From: Stenotrophomonas hibiscicola ATCC 19867
GTDB lineage: Bacteria; Pseudomonadota; Gammaproteobacteria; Xanthomonadales; Xanthomonadaceae
Length of the DNA: 64,000 bases
Assembly: GCF_000382065.1 (NCBI RefSeq)
Contig: NZ_KB907499.1
Coordinates: 109,631 to 173,630 of the forward strand
Reading direction: 5' to 3'
Shown piece after piece: positions 8,698-16,903 of this stretch. The translations under genes were made by a program, and so were the position numbers. Position 1 is the stretch's first letter, and each line of letters starts with the position of its first letter. A model generated the notes under the pieces. The model searched no databases. It was not told the DNA's origin and saw only the letters and a program-made list of their open reading frames with translations.

Positions 8698-9321
8698 ATG
8701 TACCCTGACGCCGCCAGCACCCTCCTCAACTTCGATACCGCACGCACCGTGTCCAGTTCCCAGCAGCCGAGCAGCGAGCCGACGAACTGGGCCGATGACA
8801 TGGACAGTGTGGCGCGGCTGCGCGACCGCGACTGCTTCATGCGGATCTATGACTACTTCATGCCGAGGCTGTGCGTGTATCTGCGTGGCCTGGGGGCACC
8901 CGACGCCGTGGCCGAGGAAATGGCGCAGGAGTGCCTGCTGCGCCTGTGGTTGCGGGCGGCCGAGTATGATGCGGCCCAGGGCGCGCTGAGTACCTGGCTG
9001 TACCGGATCGCGCGAAACCTGCAGATCGACCGCATCCGTCGCGAGCGCAGCTGGATGCAGGTGCAGGCAGCGGTGGAAGACGCCGCGGCCGTGGACGTGA
9101 TCGAGCGCAGCAGTGCCGAGCAGTTCGCCGACCAGGCGCGCCTTCGCCAGCGCGTCAACGAGCTGCCCGCCGTGCAGGCGAGGCTGGTGCGGATGTCCTA
9201 TTTCGAGGCGAAGAGCCACAGTGAGATTGCCCAGGCGCTGGGCATGCCGCTGGGGACGGTAAAGTCACACCTGCGACGTGCGTTCCTGCAACTGCAGGCC
9301 AAAGTGGGAGGTGCGCTGTGA
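8698..9321 (+). CDS. rpoE: ECF sigma factor, RpoE of the RpoE-ChrR (ECF11) type
   Basis: This 207-residue protein has sigma-70 region 2 (FMRIYDYFMPRLCVYLRGLG, then AEEMAQECLLRLW and YDAAQGALSTWLYRIARNL) and region 4 (LPAVQARLVRMSYFEAKSHS, then IAQALGMPLGTVKSHLRRA). This form is the partner of zinc-containing ChrR anti-sigma factors and in Rhodobacter mediates the response to singlet oxygen. The stop overlaps the downstream anti-sigma gene as GTGA. The N-terminal 35 residues look non-conserved, so the true start could be the ATG near 8800. The divergent lipid operon is the likely regulon. Confidence 0.9.
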   Translation: MYPDAASTLLNFDTARTVSSSQQPSSEPTNWADDMDSVARLRDRDCFMRIYDYFMPRLCVYLRGLGAPDAVAEEMAQECLLRLWLRAAEYDAAQGALSTWLYRIARNLQIDRIRRERSWMQVQAAVEDAAAVDVIERSSAEQFADQARLRQRVNELPAVQARLVRMSYFEAKSHSEIAQALGMPLGTVKSHLRRAFLQLQAKVGGAL

Positions 9322-9992
9322 ATCCGCACCACCACCTGCACGAATCCACGCTGATGAGCTATGCCGCCGGCGCGCTGCCGGCGCCGTTGAGCATCGTGGC
9401 CGGTGCCCACCTCGAGCAGTGCCCCCACTGCCGCCAGCGCCTGCGCGATGCCGAGGCAATCGGCTCGGTGTTGCTGGAGCAGACCCAACCGCCCGCTGCC
9501 GACGGGCGTCGCGAGCAGTTGCGCGAGGCCATGCAGATGCAGCTGGCCTCGGAGGCGCCGAGCGCCATCGCCGGAACCAGGCGCCCTGTGCCGAGGGAGC
9601 GGCCAGAGGCCGACCCCGACCACCTTCCTGCATCACTGCACCCGTACTTCGGCGCATCGCTCAGCGAGCTGCGTTGGCGCTGGATGGCGCCCGGCGTGCA
9701 TTGCATCCGTGCCGAGCAGATGCCCTCGCTGATCATGCTGAAGATTGCCCCGGGCAAGTGCCTGCCCATGCACAGCCATGGCCGCAGCGAACTGACCCAG
9801 ATCCTGCGGGGTTCGTACAATGACGCGCTGGGGTTGTTCGCACCGGGTGACGTGGCAGATCTGGACGAAGACGTGGAGCATCAACCGGTGACCGCGCCGG
9901 GTGTCCCCTGCATCTGCGTGTCAGCGCTGGATGCGCCGCTGGTGTTCAGTGGCTGGCTGGCGCGGAAGATCCAGCGTTTCGTGAAACTCTAG
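9318..9992 (+). CDS. chrR: ChrR-family zinc anti-sigma factor with cupin domain
   Basis: This 224-residue protein has the N-terminal zinc-binding anti-sigma motif H31-x3-C35-x2-C38 (HLEQCPHC) and a C-terminal cupin (PGKCLPMHSHGRSELTQIL, then GSYNDALGLFAPGD). In the known system the N-terminal domain holds RpoE inactive and the cupin domain is needed to release it when singlet oxygen appears. GTG start overlapping the rpoE stop, so the pair is made in fixed ratio. Confidence 0.92.
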   Translation: MNPHHHLHESTLMSYAAGALPAPLSIVAGAHLEQCPHCRQRLRDAEAIGSVLLEQTQPPAADGRREQLREAMQMQLASEAPSAIAGTRRPVPRERPEADPDHLPASLHPYFGASLSELRWRWMAPGVHCIRAEQMPSLIMLKIAPGKCLPMHSHGRSELTQILRGSYNDALGLFAPGDVADLDEDVEHQPVTAPGVPCICVSALDAPLVFSGWLARKIQRFVKL

Positions 9993-9997
9993 CGGGG

Positions 9998-10696
9998 ATG
10001 ACGATGGCCGGGACGGGCGCATTACGGATTCTGTTGACCGGTGCCGCAGGCCTGGTCGGGCAAGGTGTGGCGCTGGCCTGCCAACGCTCACCACAGGTGT
10101 CCGGCCTGACAGCGCTGGTCCGCCATCCGGGAAGTCTGAGCGGCGCCGGCAGCGAACTGATCGTTCCGGACTTCCTGCGTATCCAGGACCGGTCGGATGA
10201 ACTGGCCGGGTTCGATGCCTGCTTCTACTGTGCCGGGGCGCCACCGGTTGGAACGGCAGAGGCCGAGTACCGACGCGTGACCCTGGACACCACTCTGGCG
10301 GTGGCCCTTGCCTGGGCGGCTGCGAATCCCGAAGGGTGCTTTCTGTATGTATCCGGTGCCGGCGCGGACCCTCGGAGCCGGCTGATGCCGTTGAGGATCA
10401 AGGGCGAGACCGAAGTCGCATTGCAGAGCCTGCCGGTGCGCACCGTGATGCTGCGCCCGGGCGGTGTCAGGCCGGTCCCGGGCACCGGCACCCGTCATGC
10501 CCTGTTGAAGCCCCTTTACTGGGGCGGTGCGCCATTGATGAAACTGGCCGGTGCGGTTGCACCTTCGTTGGTGACGAGCAACTTGGCACTGGGCCAAGCG
10601 ATGATTGCCTTGGCCGTCAGGGAGCATCCACCGGCGACGGTGGAGTGCGCGGACATCAACCGGATCGCGGCCGGCGGGCGCGATCCGGCGTCCTGA
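9998..10696 (+). CDS. Atypical NAD(P)-dependent SDR / epimerase-like protein
   Basis: This 232-residue protein starts with a Rossmann motif (ILLTGAAGLVGQG, G-x-x-G-x-x-G) and continues with VTLDTTLAVALAWAA and FLYVSGAGADPRS; the usual YxxxK pair is replaced by a RIKGETE region, as in the YbjT-like atypical SDR group. The substrate is unknown. It begins 6 bp after chrR and is probably in the same transcript, so it may be part of the photo-oxidative response. Its stop is 3 bp from the convergent kinase stop. Confidence 0.75.
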   Translation: MTMAGTGALRILLTGAAGLVGQGVALACQRSPQVSGLTALVRHPGSLSGAGSELIVPDFLRIQDRSDELAGFDACFYCAGAPPVGTAEAEYRRVTLDTTLAVALAWAAANPEGCFLYVSGAGADPRSRLMPLRIKGETEVALQSLPVRTVMLRPGGVRPVPGTGTRHALLKPLYWGGAPLMKLAGAVAPSLVTSNLALGQAMIALAVREHPPATVECADINRIAAGGRDPAS

Positions 10697-10698
10697 CC

Positions 10699-13098
10699 TC
10701 AGTGTGGCGCTGCCTCCAGCGCGGTGCGCACGGCCGCCGCCAGATCGCTTCGGGTGAACGGCTTTGGCAGCAGCGCAACGGCCCGCCCTTGGCTGCCCAC
10801 CTGGTCGTGGTCACGGGGATAGCCCGACGTGAACAGCACGGCGACCTCCGGCCAGCGTTCACGGACTTCCCGCACCAGCTCCCATCCCGACATGCCGGGC
10901 ATCACCACGTCCGAGAACAGCAGGTCCACCCTGGTATCCGGGCGTTCCAGCAGCCGCAGTGCGGAAGGGCCGTCGTGGGCTTCCAATACCCGGTAGCCCA
11001 GCAGCCGCAGTGCATCCACCGTGTGGGCGCGGACATCGTCGTTGTCCTCGGTCACCAGGATGGTTTCCTCGCGCGGCGAATAGCCTGCCAGGCCGGTCTG
11101 CGGAGTGCGCGCCTCGCTGGGCAACGGCAGCAGTGAACGCGGGAACATCATGGTGATGCTGGTGCCGCCGCCTTCCACCGAATCGATCAGCACGTGGCCG
11201 CCTGACTGCTTGACGAACCCGTGCACCATCGACAGGCCCAGGCCGGTGCCACGGCCAACCTGCTTGGTGGTGAAGAAGGGTTCGAAGACCCGGGCGAGCG
11301 TCGCCGCATCCATGCCGTGGCCGTTGTCGCGCACCCGCAGCATCACGTACTCGCCCGGCGTTGCATCCGGGAACAGCGCGGCATAGTCGTGGTCCAGATG
11401 GCTGTTGTCGACTTCAATCACCAGCCGCCCGCCATGCGGCATCGCATCGCGGGCGTTGACCGCCAGGTTCAGTACGGAGGCCTCCAGTTGGCTGATGTCG
11501 ATCTCCACGCACCAGATGTCCTCCGCGCTGCGGATCTCCAGCTGCACCAGTTCACCCAGTGCACGCTGCAGCATGTCGTGCATGTCCAGCAGGCGGACAT
11601 TGAGGTCAGCGGCCTGGCTGCGCAGCGGCTGGCGGCGGGCAAACGCCAGCAGGCGCTGGGTCAGGCTGGCGGCACGGCCCACCCCCTTCAGCGCATTGTC
11701 CAGCGCACGGCCCACCAGCGCACCGGCCTCGCCAGCCCTTTCACTGAGCAGCATGGCGTGCTCGACATTGCCGGAAATGACGGTCAGGATGTTGTTGAAA
11801 TCATGCGCGATGCCGCCGGTGAGCTGACCGACCGCCTCGATCTTCTGTGACTGGCGCAGCGCGTGCTCGGCCTGCAGGCGTGCGGTGGTTTCGACGGCCT
11901 CGGAGACAACGGCGGTGACCGCCCCTTCGGCGTCGAGCAGCGGACGGAACGAGAAGTCGAAGCTGCGGCGGCCGGTCGGAAGCTCCAGCTCCAGCGCATG
12001 CAGTGAACTGCGGCCCTGCGCTGCGTCTCCGACGGCGCGGTCGATCGCTGCGCCCATGCCCTCGGTGGTGGCGAACCAGACCGATTCGGCGAAGTGCTGG
12101 CCAACAATGTCCTTCTTGTCTGCAAGTACAGCGGCCAAGGAAGCGTCATTGGCATCGACCACGCATCCGCGCAGATCCAGCAGCACCTGATGCTGGAAGC
12201 TGGACTCGAAGATCGCCTGCAGGCGGCGCTTGCTGGCGCGCAGCTCGGCCGTGCGCGCCTGCACCTGCTGCTCGAGCAGCTGGTTGTCCTCACGCAGGGC
12301 CAGCTCGGCCTGCTTCAGCAGCGAGATGTCGCTGCCCAGGCAGATGTAGCCGGCCACGCTGCCATCGGCGGCATGCTCCGGCACGCAGTCCATCTGTACG
12401 AAACGCGACTCGCCACTGCGATGGACGAGCTCGACCTGGAAGCTCGTGCGTTCGCCCTGCAGTACCCGTTCAAGGCTGGGCAAGGCGTGTTCGAAAGCGG
12501 AGATGCCGCTGACATCGCGCGCGGTCCGGCCCAGCAGCTCGGCCAGGCTGAATCCATGCCAGTCCAGGAACGCCTTGTTGGCGAACCGGTAGCGATGCGC
12601 GTTGTCGAGCTGGGCGATCAGCGCGGGTACGGCATCGGTGACCTGCTGCAGCTGCGCCTGGCTCTCGTTCAGCGCCGCCTGGGCATGCATCAGCTGGGCG
12701 CGTTCATGGGCTTCCTGGCGAGCGCGGCGGATCGCATCCGGCAGGCGTTGCAGGCGCTGCTTGACGACGTAATCGCGCGCGCCACGGGTCAGCGCCTGTA
12801 CGGCCAGCTCTTCGGTCAGCGTGCCGGAGACGAAGATGAAAGGGGTCTGTGGAATCCGCTCGCGCGCCAGCGCGAGGGCCGCATCGCCATCGAATCCGGG
12901 CAGCACATGGTCGGCCAGGATCACGTCGAACGCACGGTTGTCGATGGCCTCGATGAACGCATTGCGCGTCCACAGGCGCTCGACCTCGAACTCCAGGCCG
13001 GCACGCCGCAGCTGTGCGGTGATCAGCTCCGCATCAAGCGCGCTGTCCTCCAGCATGAGGATGCGCAGGCGCTCGCTGCGGCGCGATCCATCACGCAT
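10699..13098 (-). CDS. Hybrid sensor histidine kinase (REC-PAS-PAS-HisKA-HATPase-REC)
   Basis: This 799-residue cytosolic protein has an N-terminal receiver (LRILMLEDSALDAELI, phospho-Asp63), two PAS regions (around 150-260 and 300-420), a phosphoacceptor helix with GGIAHDFNNIL, an ATPase domain (LNLAVNARDAMPHGG, VRDNGHGMD, GTGLGLSMVHGF) and a C-terminal receiver (LLFSDVVMPGMSGWEL). No membrane segment is seen. The ATG at 13098 overlaps the stop of the upstream receiver gene by 8 nt, so it is the third gene of the phytochrome operon and likely passes on or shapes its signal. Confidence 0.9.
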   Translation of the reverse strand: MRDGSRRSERLRILMLEDSALDAELITAQLRRAGLEFEVERLWTRNAFIEAIDNRAFDVILADHVLPGFDGDAALALARERIPQTPFIFVSGTLTEELAVQALTRGARDYVVKQRLQRLPDAIRRARQEAHERAQLMHAQAALNESQAQLQQVTDAVPALIAQLDNAHRYRFANKAFLDWHGFSLAELLGRTARDVSGISAFEHALPSLERVLQGERTSFQVELVHRSGESRFVQMDCVPEHAADGSVAGYICLGSDISLLKQAELALREDNQLLEQQVQARTAELRASKRRLQAIFESSFQHQVLLDLRGCVVDANDASLAAVLADKKDIVGQHFAESVWFATTEGMGAAIDRAVGDAAQGRSSLHALELELPTGRRSFDFSFRPLLDAEGAVTAVVSEAVETTARLQAEHALRQSQKIEAVGQLTGGIAHDFNNILTVISGNVEHAMLLSERAGEAGALVGRALDNALKGVGRAASLTQRLLAFARRQPLRSQAADLNVRLLDMHDMLQRALGELVQLEIRSAEDIWCVEIDISQLEASVLNLAVNARDAMPHGGRLVIEVDNSHLDHDYAALFPDATPGEYVMLRVRDNGHGMDAATLARVFEPFFTTKQVGRGTGLGLSMVHGFVKQSGGHVLIDSVEGGGTSITMMFPRSLLPLPSEARTPQTGLAGYSPREETILVTEDNDDVRAHTVDALRLLGYRVLEAHDGPSALRLLERPDTRVDLLFSDVVMPGMSGWELVREVRERWPEVAVLFTSGYPRDHDQVGSQGRAVALLPKPFTRSDLAAAVRTALEAAPH

Positions 13099-13558
13099 TG
13101 TGCTGCCCCGAGCCGCTGGGCCGGTGCGGTGGTGGCTGGTTGGTGATGCCCCAGAACATGCCCAGTCCTTGGATGGCGTCAAAGAACTCCTTGAAGTCGA
13201 CCGGCTTGACCACGAATGCGTTGACGCCCAGTTCGTAACTGCGCACCAGATCCTGCTCCTCGCGCGAAGAGGTCAGCATCACAACCGGGGTGCTGCTCAG
13301 GTACGGGTCGCCACGGACCTGCTCCAGTACCTCCAAGCCATTGACTTTGGGCAGCTTCAGGTCCAGCAGCACGACCACCGGGCCGCCGTGCATGGCACCG
13401 GCGAACTTGCCTTCGCAGCGCAGGTAATCCAGCGCTTCGGCGCCGTCGCGTACATGGATGACATCGTTCAACAGCTGGCAGCGCTCAAGCGCGGCCATCG
13501 TCAGCTCTGCATCCTTGGGGCTGTCCTCTACCAGGAGGATCGGCCGCAGGTCCCTCAT
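13091..13558 (-). CDS. Stand-alone response regulator (Rcp1-like phytochrome partner)
   Basis: This 155-residue protein is a single receiver domain of the kind encoded next to phytochromes: ILLVEDSPKDAELTMAAL with acidic pair at 11-12, phospho-Asp66 in VVVLLDLKLPKVNG, and a conserved Lys in FVVKPVDFKEFF. It has no output domain, so it must signal by protein contact, probably to the downstream hybrid kinase. It is coupled to the phytochrome gene by an ATGA overlap and has a good Shine-Dalgarno (AGGAG). Confidence 0.9.
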   Translation of the reverse strand: MRDLRPILLVEDSPKDAELTMAALERCQLLNDVIHVRDGAEALDYLRCEGKFAGAMHGGPVVVLLDLKLPKVNGLEVLEQVRGDPYLSSTPVVMLTSSREEQDLVRSYELGVNAFVVKPVDFKEFFDAIQGLGMFWGITNQPPPHRPSGSGQHNA

Positions 13559-15792
13559 GGGTGTTCTCCTGTGGAGCGGGGTAGGGTGAAGTGAATGGTC
13601 GCGCCCTTGCCGGGCTCGCCCTCGGCCCAGGTACGGCCGCCATGGCGGCCGATGATGCGGCGGACATTGGCCAGGCCGATGCCGGTGCCTTCGAACTCTT
13701 CGACGTGGTGCAGGCGCTGGAACACGCCGAACAGCTTGTCCACGTAGCGCATGTCGAAGCCGCAGCCGTTGTCGCGCACGAAGAAGTGGTCTTCCTCGTC
13801 GTTTCGCTCGTGACCAACCTCGATCACTGCATGTTCGCGCTCGCGGGTGAACTTGATCGCGTTGGCCAGCAGGTTCTGCCAGACCAGGCGCAGCATCGTC
13901 GGATCGGCTTCAACCTCCGGCAGCGGTGCGAGCGTCCACTGCACGTCGCGGCCGGTGTAGTCCAGGGCCAGGCTCCGGCGCACATCCTCGGCCAGCGCGG
14001 TCATGTCCAGCCGCACACGCCCCAGCGTGGAGCGTCCCATCTGCGAGAAGCTGAGCAGGTCATCCACCAGCGTGCCGGCGGACTTGGCCGATTCCACGAT
14101 CGTGTCCAGGAAGCGGCGCTCGGTATCGTTCAGGCGTTCGCCCGCCGAGCTGCCCAGCAGCTCGGAATAGCCGACAATGTGACGGAAGGGAGCGCGCAAG
14201 TCGTGGCTGACCGAATAGGAGAAGGCTTCCAGTTCCTTGTTGCTGCGGAGCAGCTGCTCGTTCAGTTCGGCCATTTCCTCGGCCTTGCGCAACACGATAT
14301 CGACGATGGCCGTGCGCATTTCGTGTGCCGCTTCGCAGTCAGCGTCGCTCCACGGCAGGCTGCGCTGCTGCACGGTCTCCTTCCAGGCCTCGAACGAGTT
14401 GCGCGGGGACAGCGCAACGCCCGGTGCGGCTTCCTTGCGGGGATCGCCACCCCAGCGCACGGTACGCACCACTTCCGGCCGGAACCACATCAAATAACTG
14501 TCATGCAACTGCGAAATGGACACCGCCAGCAGGCCGCTGGCCACATCGGCCAGGTGCGCGGCAGGCGACCAGTCGGCTGCCAGGTGATCGGTGCAGTAGG
14601 TTTCCTGACCGGCCTGCTGCGCGGCCAACCAGTTCGCCAGGGCCAGCACGTCGCTGGCGGAAGGGCACTGGCCAACACGCAGGCAATCGCCTTTGTGAAC
14701 GATCGCCGCGCCGGCCGCGCCGGTCAGCGACAGCAGGCTGGCCTCGTCCTGGCGCAGGGCCGCCATGAAGTCCTCGTCGCCGGCCATGCGACCCAGCAGC
14801 TTGACCAGTATCGAGCGCCGCGCGACGCGCTCTTCGATCGCACGCGCCCGCTCCTTCAACGCGATCTGCAGCGACAGGATCTGGCCCATGAGCTCGCAGG
14901 CGGTACGCACGTGGTAGGGCAGGCGCCGTGGCTGCACGGTGTGGCAAGACACCAGCCCCCACAAGCGGCCTTCATGCACCAGCGATACCGACATCGATGC
15001 GCCGGTCCCCATGTTGCGCATGTACTGCAGGTGGACCGGCGAGACGCTGCGCAGCACGGCCAGGCTCAGGTCGGTGGCTGGTGCGTCGCGATGGTCGTCG
15101 GCCCGCATCAACGGCGCGGGGGTGTAGTTGTTGTCCGCGATCAGGCGCACCCGGTTGCGGCGGTAGAGTTCGCGGGCCTGCGCAGGAATGTCCGATTCGG
15201 GGAAGCGCAGGTCAAGGTAGGACGGCAACAGGCCGTTGCCATCCTCGGCCACCACGATGCCATTCCAGCCGGCATCGAACTGATAGACCAGGGTGCGGTC
15301 AAAGCCGGTCAGCCGGCGCATGTGCGCGGCAGCCAGCTGGCAGAGGTCTTCCACGGTGCCGGCCGACTCGATCCCGGCCATCAGCTCGCGGATGGCCGGA
15401 TACAGTTCTTCCAGCGAGCCGGGCTGGCCGGGAACCGGCGCTTCCAGCTCGACCAGCAGATCGGTGGCGGAGCGGTGCACCAGCAGTTGATGGCGGCCAT
15501 GGCCATCCAGATGCACGGCACCGACATGCGCGCTGCTGCCGACCGTCGCCTGCTGGAACAACGCCTGGAACGGCGCCAGCGCACCGCCAAGCACCTTGCT
15601 GACATGCTGCGCCAACGGCTCGCCGAACTGCTGCAGCAGCCCCGGATGGCTGATGGCGCGCTCGAGCACCTGCAGGGACTGCGGCTCAACGACCAGAAGC
15701 ACACCGTACGGCTGGATCGCGCCGGGGGTATGGATCGGTTCGCGCGCGCAGCTGGACGAGGCGGTGTCGTGCGCGGATTCAGCAGAAGGCAT
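13555..15792 (-). CDS. bphP: Bacteriophytochrome histidine kinase
   Basis: This 745-residue red/far-red photoreceptor begins with PAS (PGAIQPYGVLLVVEP, 23-37), GAF with the DIP motif (FPESDIPAQARELY, about 197-210), PHY, then a histidine kinase (FSYSVSHDLRAPFRHIVGY; GCGFDMRY; GTGIGLANVRR). Cys15 is placed as in biliverdin-binding bacteriophytochromes. The ATG at 15792 follows an in-frame TTG. No heme oxygenase gene lies next to it or elsewhere in this window, so the chromophore must come from another locus. The downstream receiver and hybrid kinase share its operon. Confidence 0.93.
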   Translation of the reverse strand: MPSAESAHDTASSSCAREPIHTPGAIQPYGVLLVVEPQSLQVLERAISHPGLLQQFGEPLAQHVSKVLGGALAPFQALFQQATVGSSAHVGAVHLDGHGRHQLLVHRSATDLLVELEAPVPGQPGSLEELYPAIRELMAGIESAGTVEDLCQLAAAHMRRLTGFDRTLVYQFDAGWNGIVVAEDGNGLLPSYLDLRFPESDIPAQARELYRRNRVRLIADNNYTPAPLMRADDHRDAPATDLSLAVLRSVSPVHLQYMRNMGTGASMSVSLVHEGRLWGLVSCHTVQPRRLPYHVRTACELMGQILSLQIALKERARAIEERVARRSILVKLLGRMAGDEDFMAALRQDEASLLSLTGAAGAAIVHKGDCLRVGQCPSASDVLALANWLAAQQAGQETYCTDHLAADWSPAAHLADVASGLLAVSISQLHDSYLMWFRPEVVRTVRWGGDPRKEAAPGVALSPRNSFEAWKETVQQRSLPWSDADCEAAHEMRTAIVDIVLRKAEEMAELNEQLLRSNKELEAFSYSVSHDLRAPFRHIVGYSELLGSSAGERLNDTERRFLDTIVESAKSAGTLVDDLLSFSQMGRSTLGRVRLDMTALAEDVRRSLALDYTGRDVQWTLAPLPEVEADPTMLRLVWQNLLANAIKFTREREHAVIEVGHERNDEEDHFFVRDNGCGFDMRYVDKLFGVFQRLHHVEEFEGTGIGLANVRRIIGRHGGRTWAEGEPGKGATIHFTLPRSTGEHP

Positions 15793-16041
15793 CAAGGGCA
15801 GGGCTCATGGTTCGTGGATGGCTGGATAGCCCAGTGATTCATCCGTATCCATCAATGGTGAAGCAAAATCGTGCATCCGCCTACCAGTGTGTGCGTGTGA
15901 AGCGTGTTTCTGTCCAAGCTGAATTCTTCATGTAACGACCAGGTCGAACACTTGCAGTTTTCGCGAAGAGTACATCTGCGCTGCACATCAGCTCGACAGG
16001 TCATTGCCTAGGGTGGGTCCACTTCCCTGAGCGACCGCCCC
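15793..16041. other. Divergent promoter region upstream of bphP
   Basis: This 249-bp non-coding gap separates the bphP start from a rightward hypothetical gene. It is more A+T-rich than its surroundings, as expected for promoters, but I see no convincing operator. One GGGCAGGG octamer lies at 15796-15803 (see the KOPS entries). Confidence 0.4.
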
Positions 16042-16335
16042 GTGAATCTGCAGACCGTGCCCTTGCCCCCGTATCGCATGCTGCCTGACAGCTGCCAGTT
16101 CGAACTGCTGGATGTGGATGCGCTGCAGGACCCTGCCAGTGGCCGGTTGCTGCATCTGTACTCGCTGGTGGCCCGTTGCCTGTCCTGCGAGACGATCTTC
16201 AAGGCAGAGGAAGGGCAGGGCCTGGTCAGCCATACTGCGGCGCGGGTGGTGCGATGCCCCACTGGCTGCGCACAGCAGGCCTTCAAGCCGGCCCTGCTGC
16301 GGAGCTGGCACCGGCAGGCCGCGGCCCAGGCGTGA
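16042..16335 (+). CDS. Small hypothetical protein with Cys pairs
   Basis: This protein of up to 97 residues contains CLSC (about 46-49) and a later CPTGC, a spacing that could bind zinc (ARCLSCETIFKAEEG ... VVRCPTGCAQQ). I recognise no named family. The GTG at 16042 has no clear Shine-Dalgarno; the ATG at 16078 (MLPDSCQFELLDV) is an equally good start. It ends 10 bp before the convergent TspO stop. A related-looking Cys-pair protein occurs at 38361. Confidence 0.55.
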   Translation: MNLQTVPLPPYRMLPDSCQFELLDVDALQDPASGRLLHLYSLVARCLSCETIFKAEEGQGLVSHTAARVVRCPTGCAQQAFKPALLRSWHRQAAAQA

Positions 16336-16345
16336 CCGGCAGAGG

Positions 16346-16831
16346 TCACAGCAGCCCGGGATTGGCTCGCCATACCGCGAAGTTGAGCGCTGAAGCGAAC
16401 GAGATCCAGGCCAGATAGGGAAGCAGTAGCGCCGCCGCAATCGGACGGACGCGCGCAAACGCGACGGTTGTTGCGCATACCAGCGCAATCAATACAAGAA
16501 TGTCGGCGAAGGCCAAGGCGCCCAGCTTCCAGCCGAAGAACAGCCAGCTCCACAGCGCATTGACGGCAAGCTGCACCAGGTAGAGCATCAGCGCCGGTCG
16601 TGCTCCACGCCAGCCGCGTTCGCGCCAGACCAGCCAGGCGGCAATGGCCATCATGGCGTAGAGCAAGGTCCACACCGGACCGAAGACACTGGCCGGTGGT
16701 GCCCACGGGGGAAGGGCGAGGGTGGTGTAGAAGCTTGCCGCGGATGCCGACGCCCACGCCCCCAGAGTGGCCGCGATGAAGGTGATCGCCATCCATCCCA
16801 GAAGCCCGAAAACCTGTGAACTCCGCTTCAT
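16346..16831 (-). CDS. tspO: TspO/MBR family tryptophan-rich sensory protein
   Basis: This 161-residue protein has five hydrophobic helices and the family signatures LALPPWAPPASVFGPVWTLL and VNALWSWLFFGWKLG, then LPYLAWISFASALNF. Bacterial TspO proteins bind porphyrins and in Rhodobacter modulate light- and oxygen-dependent gene expression. ATG at 16831 chosen because GGAG lies 9 nt upstream; in-frame codons to 16882 have no such site. Proximity to the bacteriophytochrome operon (about 500 bp away) fits a light or tetrapyrrole role. Confidence 0.92.
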   Translation of the reverse strand: MKRSSQVFGLLGWMAITFIAATLGAWASASAASFYTTLALPPWAPPASVFGPVWTLLYAMMAIAAWLVWRERGWRGARPALMLYLVQLAVNALWSWLFFGWKLGALAFADILVLIALVCATTVAFARVRPIAAALLLPYLAWISFASALNFAVWRANPGLL

Positions 16832-16903
16832 ACCGTGCAGCTCCATGATGCGCTTGATTGCGTCTACGCACTGAGGCCGCAAATGGATGCAGGCCGCCAG
16901 CCT

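Noticed and set aside
13591-15837. A 748-codon open frame on the + strand
   Set aside because: It is the antisense of bphP. High G+C makes long antisense frames; the sequence has no domain and is rich in His, Gln and Arg.
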